DNA from: CAZHDI01 sp964531285
Lineage (GTDB): Bacteria > Pseudomonadota > Alphaproteobacteria > JAJFIK01
Direction of reading: 5' to 3'
DNA length: 23,716 nt
NCBI GenBank assembly: GCA_964531285.1
Contig: CAZHDI010000047.1
Location: forward strand, 1-23,716
Each line of letters begins with the position of its first letter. Position 1 is the stretch's first letter. Both the position numbers and the translations under genes were made by a program. A model generated the notes under the pieces. It was not told the origin of the DNA, made no database searches, and saw only the letters and a list, made by a program, of their open reading frames with translations. This document shows, in pieces, positions 21,472 through 23,716 of the stretch.

Positions 21472-23387
21472 GCCTTGAAGGTTCTCTCGACATAGGCGAT
21501 GAGGTCGTCCACGCAGGCATCGACGCTGCAGGTCTCGGTATCGACCACGAGTTCCGGCGAGTCCGGCGCCTCATAGGGCGCGGAGATCCCGGTGAACTCC
21601 TTGATCTCGCCCGAACGGGCCTTTTTGTAGAGGCCCTTCGGATCGCGCTTTTCGCACGCTTCCACATCGGCCTTCACATAGACCTCGTGAAATTCGCCAT
21701 GGCTCACCGCCTCGCGCGCGCGGTCGCGGTCGGATCGGTAGGGCGAAATGAACGCGGTGATGGCAATCGTGCCGGCCTTGGCGAAGAGGCCCGCGACCTC
21801 GCCCACGCGGCGGATGTTCTCGGCCCGGTCTTCCGGCGAGAAACCCAGATTGGCATTGAGGCCATGGCGGACATTGTCGCCGTCCAGCACGAAGACATTG
21901 TAGCCCTTGTCGAACAGCCGGGTTTCCAGTTCCACCGCCAGGGTGGACTTGCCCGCGCCCGACAGACCGGTGAACCAGATCACCCCGCCCTTATGGCCGT
22001 TGCGCTGGGCCCGGGCTTCCGGCGTCACCGTATGCGCGATCGCGGTGATGTTGGTGGCACGCTTGGTGATCAGGCCGCGCTGGTCCGCATAGCCTTCCAT
22101 CGAAATGATGCCGCCGCCGGCAATGTCGTATTTATCGACCAGAACGAACCGGCCCGTCGTGGCCAGATGATCGAACTGATCGAGCGCCACGATGCGCTTG
22201 GCGCGCAGGATCACCTCGCCGACCTGGTTGCGTTCGACCATCTCGGCCTTGGCATGGCCCAGGGTCGAGGTGTCGATGATCTGTTCGATCTCCTGAACCG
22301 TGACCCGCGCCTCGCCGGTGGCGAGTTTCATCTTATAGGTCGCACCCTTGGTGAGCGGCTCCCGGCCCAGCCAGAAGATCCGCGCCCGGAACACGTCGGA
22401 TTCCACCGGCGCGTCGTTGAGATGGGAGATGATCTCACCGCGTTCGATGAAGATCTGCTCGTCGAAGGTGATGCCGACCGATTGTCCCGCCGATGCTTTG
22501 GTGGGGGCTTCGAAGCCCGGGTCGGACGACCAGGCCTCGATGGATTTGACCCGCACGGTCTTATTGGAGGGCGAGACGATGATTTCATCGCCGACCGCGA
22601 TCTCACCGGACTCGATCCGGCCCGCGATGATGCGGCGGTCATCGAATTTATAAACGTCCTGGACCGGCAGACGCAGGGCGCGGTCCACGGGGGCCTTCCG
22701 GCTGCGGAAGGAATCGAGCGCGCCCAGCACGGTCGGGCCGGTGTACCAGCTCATGCGCTGGGAATGGGTGGCGATGTTATCGCCATCGCGGGCGGAGATC
22801 GGAATGAAGAAAATCGGCTCGACACCGATCGAGGCGAGATACTGGCGGTATTCTTCCTCGATGAGATCGAACTGCTCCTGCTCGCAGCCCACCATGTCCA
22901 TCTTGTTGACGGCCACGGCCACCTGTTTGACGCCCATTAGATGGAGCAGATAGCCATGGCGGCGGGACTGTTCCTGAACACCCTCGGAGGCATCGATCAA
23001 TAGAATCGCGGCATCGGACTGGGCCGCGCCGGTGATCATGTTTTTGAGAAATTCCTTGTGGCCCGGCGCGTCGATGATCGTGTAGTCGCGGGTCGCCGTC
23101 TTGAACCAGATCTGGCTGGTGTCGATGGTGATGCCCTGATCGCGCTCGGCCTGCATGGCATCCATCAGGAACGCCCATTCGAAGGGCATGCCCCGGCGTT
23201 CCGACATCGCCTTGATGGCTTCGTATTTGCCTTCCGGCAGGCTGTTGGTGTCGTAGAACAGGCGGCCCACCAGGGTGGATTTGCCGTGATCCACATGGCC
23301 GACGATCACGATGCGCAGAAGGTCGCGGATGCCGCGCTCCGCGGGTTCGCCGTCAATGGTCGCGATGTGAAGATTATTCTGTACCAT
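21468..23387 (-). CDS. cysNC: Bifunctional sulfate adenylyltransferase large subunit / APS kinase
   Basis: 639 residues. The N-terminal CysN GTPase (about 20-455) has GHVDHGKST (30-38), IDAPGH (105-110) and NKMD (161-164). With CysD it drives APS formation from ATP and sulfate by GTP hydrolysis. The C-terminal APS kinase (about 465-639) has GLSGAGKST (474-482) and LDGDNVRHGLN (501-511), and makes PAPS. I prefer the ATG at 23387, with GGAGG at 7 nt, over a GTG at 23405 that overlaps the cysD stop. The fused form, NodQ-like, is common in alphaproteobacteria. It may serve cysteine synthesis, sulfated polysaccharide, or both. Confidence 0.96.
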   Translation of the reverse strand: MVQNNLHIATIDGEPAERGIRDLLRIVIVGHVDHGKSTLVGRLFYDTNSLPEGKYEAIKAMSERRGMPFEWAFLMDAMQAERDQGITIDTSQIWFKTATRDYTIIDAPGHKEFLKNMITGAAQSDAAILLIDASEGVQEQSRRHGYLLHLMGVKQVAVAVNKMDMVGCEQEQFDLIEEEYRQYLASIGVEPIFFIPISARDGDNIATHSQRMSWYTGPTVLGALDSFRSRKAPVDRALRLPVQDVYKFDDRRIIAGRIESGEIAVGDEIIVSPSNKTVRVKSIEAWSSDPGFEAPTKASAGQSVGITFDEQIFIERGEIISHLNDAPVESDVFRARIFWLGREPLTKGATYKMKLATGEARVTVQEIEQIIDTSTLGHAKAEMVERNQVGEVILRAKRIVALDQFDHLATTGRFVLVDKYDIAGGGIISMEGYADQRGLITKRATNITAIAHTVTPEARAQRNGHKGGVIWFTGLSGAGKSTLAVELETRLFDKGYNVFVLDGDNVRHGLNANLGFSPEDRAENIRRVGEVAGLFAKAGTIAITAFISPYRSDRDRAREAVSHGEFHEVYVKADVEACEKRDPKGLYKKARSGEIKEFTGISAPYEAPDSPELVVDTETCSVDACVDDLIAYVERTFKA

Positions 23388-23401
23388 GATCGGTCCTCCG
23401 C

Positions 23402-23716
23402 TCACATATACCCGTCGGCGCGCAGCCGTTCGAACGCGTCCTCGGACTCATGGTCCATGGCCCGTCCGGCGCGCTCTTCGGTCCTGATGGTTTCGAGCTC
23501 CGCGATGATTTCGTCGATGGTCGCGGCATTGGAGTCGATCGGGAACGTAATACCGACCTCACCCAGGGAGCGGAACCGCTTGCCGTCCTTGGCGAAATAG
23601 AGCGGCACGACGGGGATCGCTTCCCGCCGGATGTAGCGCCAGACATCGAGTTCGGTCCAGTGCAGCAGCGGATGGATGCGGATATGGGTGCCGGCCGGAT
23701 AATCGGTCTTGTACTG
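23402..23716 (-). CDS. cysD: Sulfate adenylyltransferase small subunit, C-terminal part (runs off the window)
   Basis: The last 104 residues are seen, starting QYKTDYPAGTHIRIHPLLHW. HWTELDVWRYI and IPVVPLYFA are conserved in CysD/NodP, as is the C-terminal AMDHESEDAFERLRADGYM. CysD binds ATP and adenylates sulfate together with CysN. The stop lies 14 nt before the preferred cysNC ATG, so the two form an operon. The N-terminus and any promoter lie to the right of the window. Confidence 0.96.
   Translation of the reverse strand, partial: QYKTDYPAGTHIRIHPLLHWTELDVWRYIRREAIPVVPLYFAKDGKRFRSLGEVGITFPIDSNAATIDEIIAELETIRTEERAGRAMDHESEDAFERLRADGYM

Noticed and set aside
1..23716. CRISPR array, insertion sequence, prophage or integrase
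   Set aside because: No regularly spaced repeats, transposase, integrase or terminal inverted repeats were seen; gene content is chromosomal housekeeping and envelope functions.

Overview
The window is a high-GC chromosomal segment from a Gram-negative bacterium, most likely an alphaproteobacterium. The pointers are a Wza-type export protein paired with a BBP2_2-like outer-membrane barrel, an LspL-type UDP-glucuronate 4-epimerase, a fused CysN-CysC, KdsD, and promoters of the CTTGAC type. Homoserine kinase is the GHMP type, which is not the usual alphaproteobacterial version and may point to a Caulobacterales/Maricaulales-like lineage; that placement is an inference. A 100-N scaffold gap (9977-10076) interrupts the sequence, but its two flanks share an exact 11-bp overlap, so little or no sequence may be missing.

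Layout. (1) 1-4257, minus strand: a tightly coupled five-gene envelope-glycan cluster (SDR, TIM-barrel isomerase, GT2 with two membrane helices, DAO-type flavoenzyme, GtrA flippase-like protein). Four neighbours overlap by 4 nt, and the SDR and GT2 both have altered active-site motifs. (2) 4469-4545: tRNA-Lys(UUU). (3) 4675-6403, minus: a two-gene unit encoding a 428-residue protein with a proteasome-beta-like N-terminus (Thr1/Asp17/Lys equivalents) and a small low-complexity partner. (4) 6524-7501, plus: a membrane-anchored endonuclease/exonuclease/phosphatase-fold enzyme. (5) 7490-9786, minus: thrB-thrC. (6) 10102-12708: kdsD, a convergent serine-hydrolase lipoprotein, and a PPP-family phosphatase. 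(7) 12829-20210: UDP-GlcA epimerase, outer-membrane barrel, Wza-like export protein, a GT4 glycosyltransferase, galU and ugd. (8) 20383-20649: a small lipoprotein. (9) 20656-23716, minus: cysD (partial), cysNC and an RmlD-like SDR, coupled.

How it fits together: GalU, Ugd and the epimerase form UDP-Glc -> UDP-GlcA -> UDP-GalA, precursors for an acidic polysaccharide. The short Wza-like protein and the beta-barrel are probably the outer-membrane exit. A near-perfect sigma-54 promoter lies between those two and reads into the barrel gene, so the barrel may be regulated separately. CysD/CysNC makes APS/PAPS; its translational coupling to a sugar-nucleotide-type SDR suggests sulfated glycans, though cysteine synthesis is equally possible. 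KdsD supplies arabinose 5-phosphate for Kdo. The two features most worth attention are the stand-alone proteasome-like Ntn hydrolase unit and the five-gene cluster with atypical active sites.
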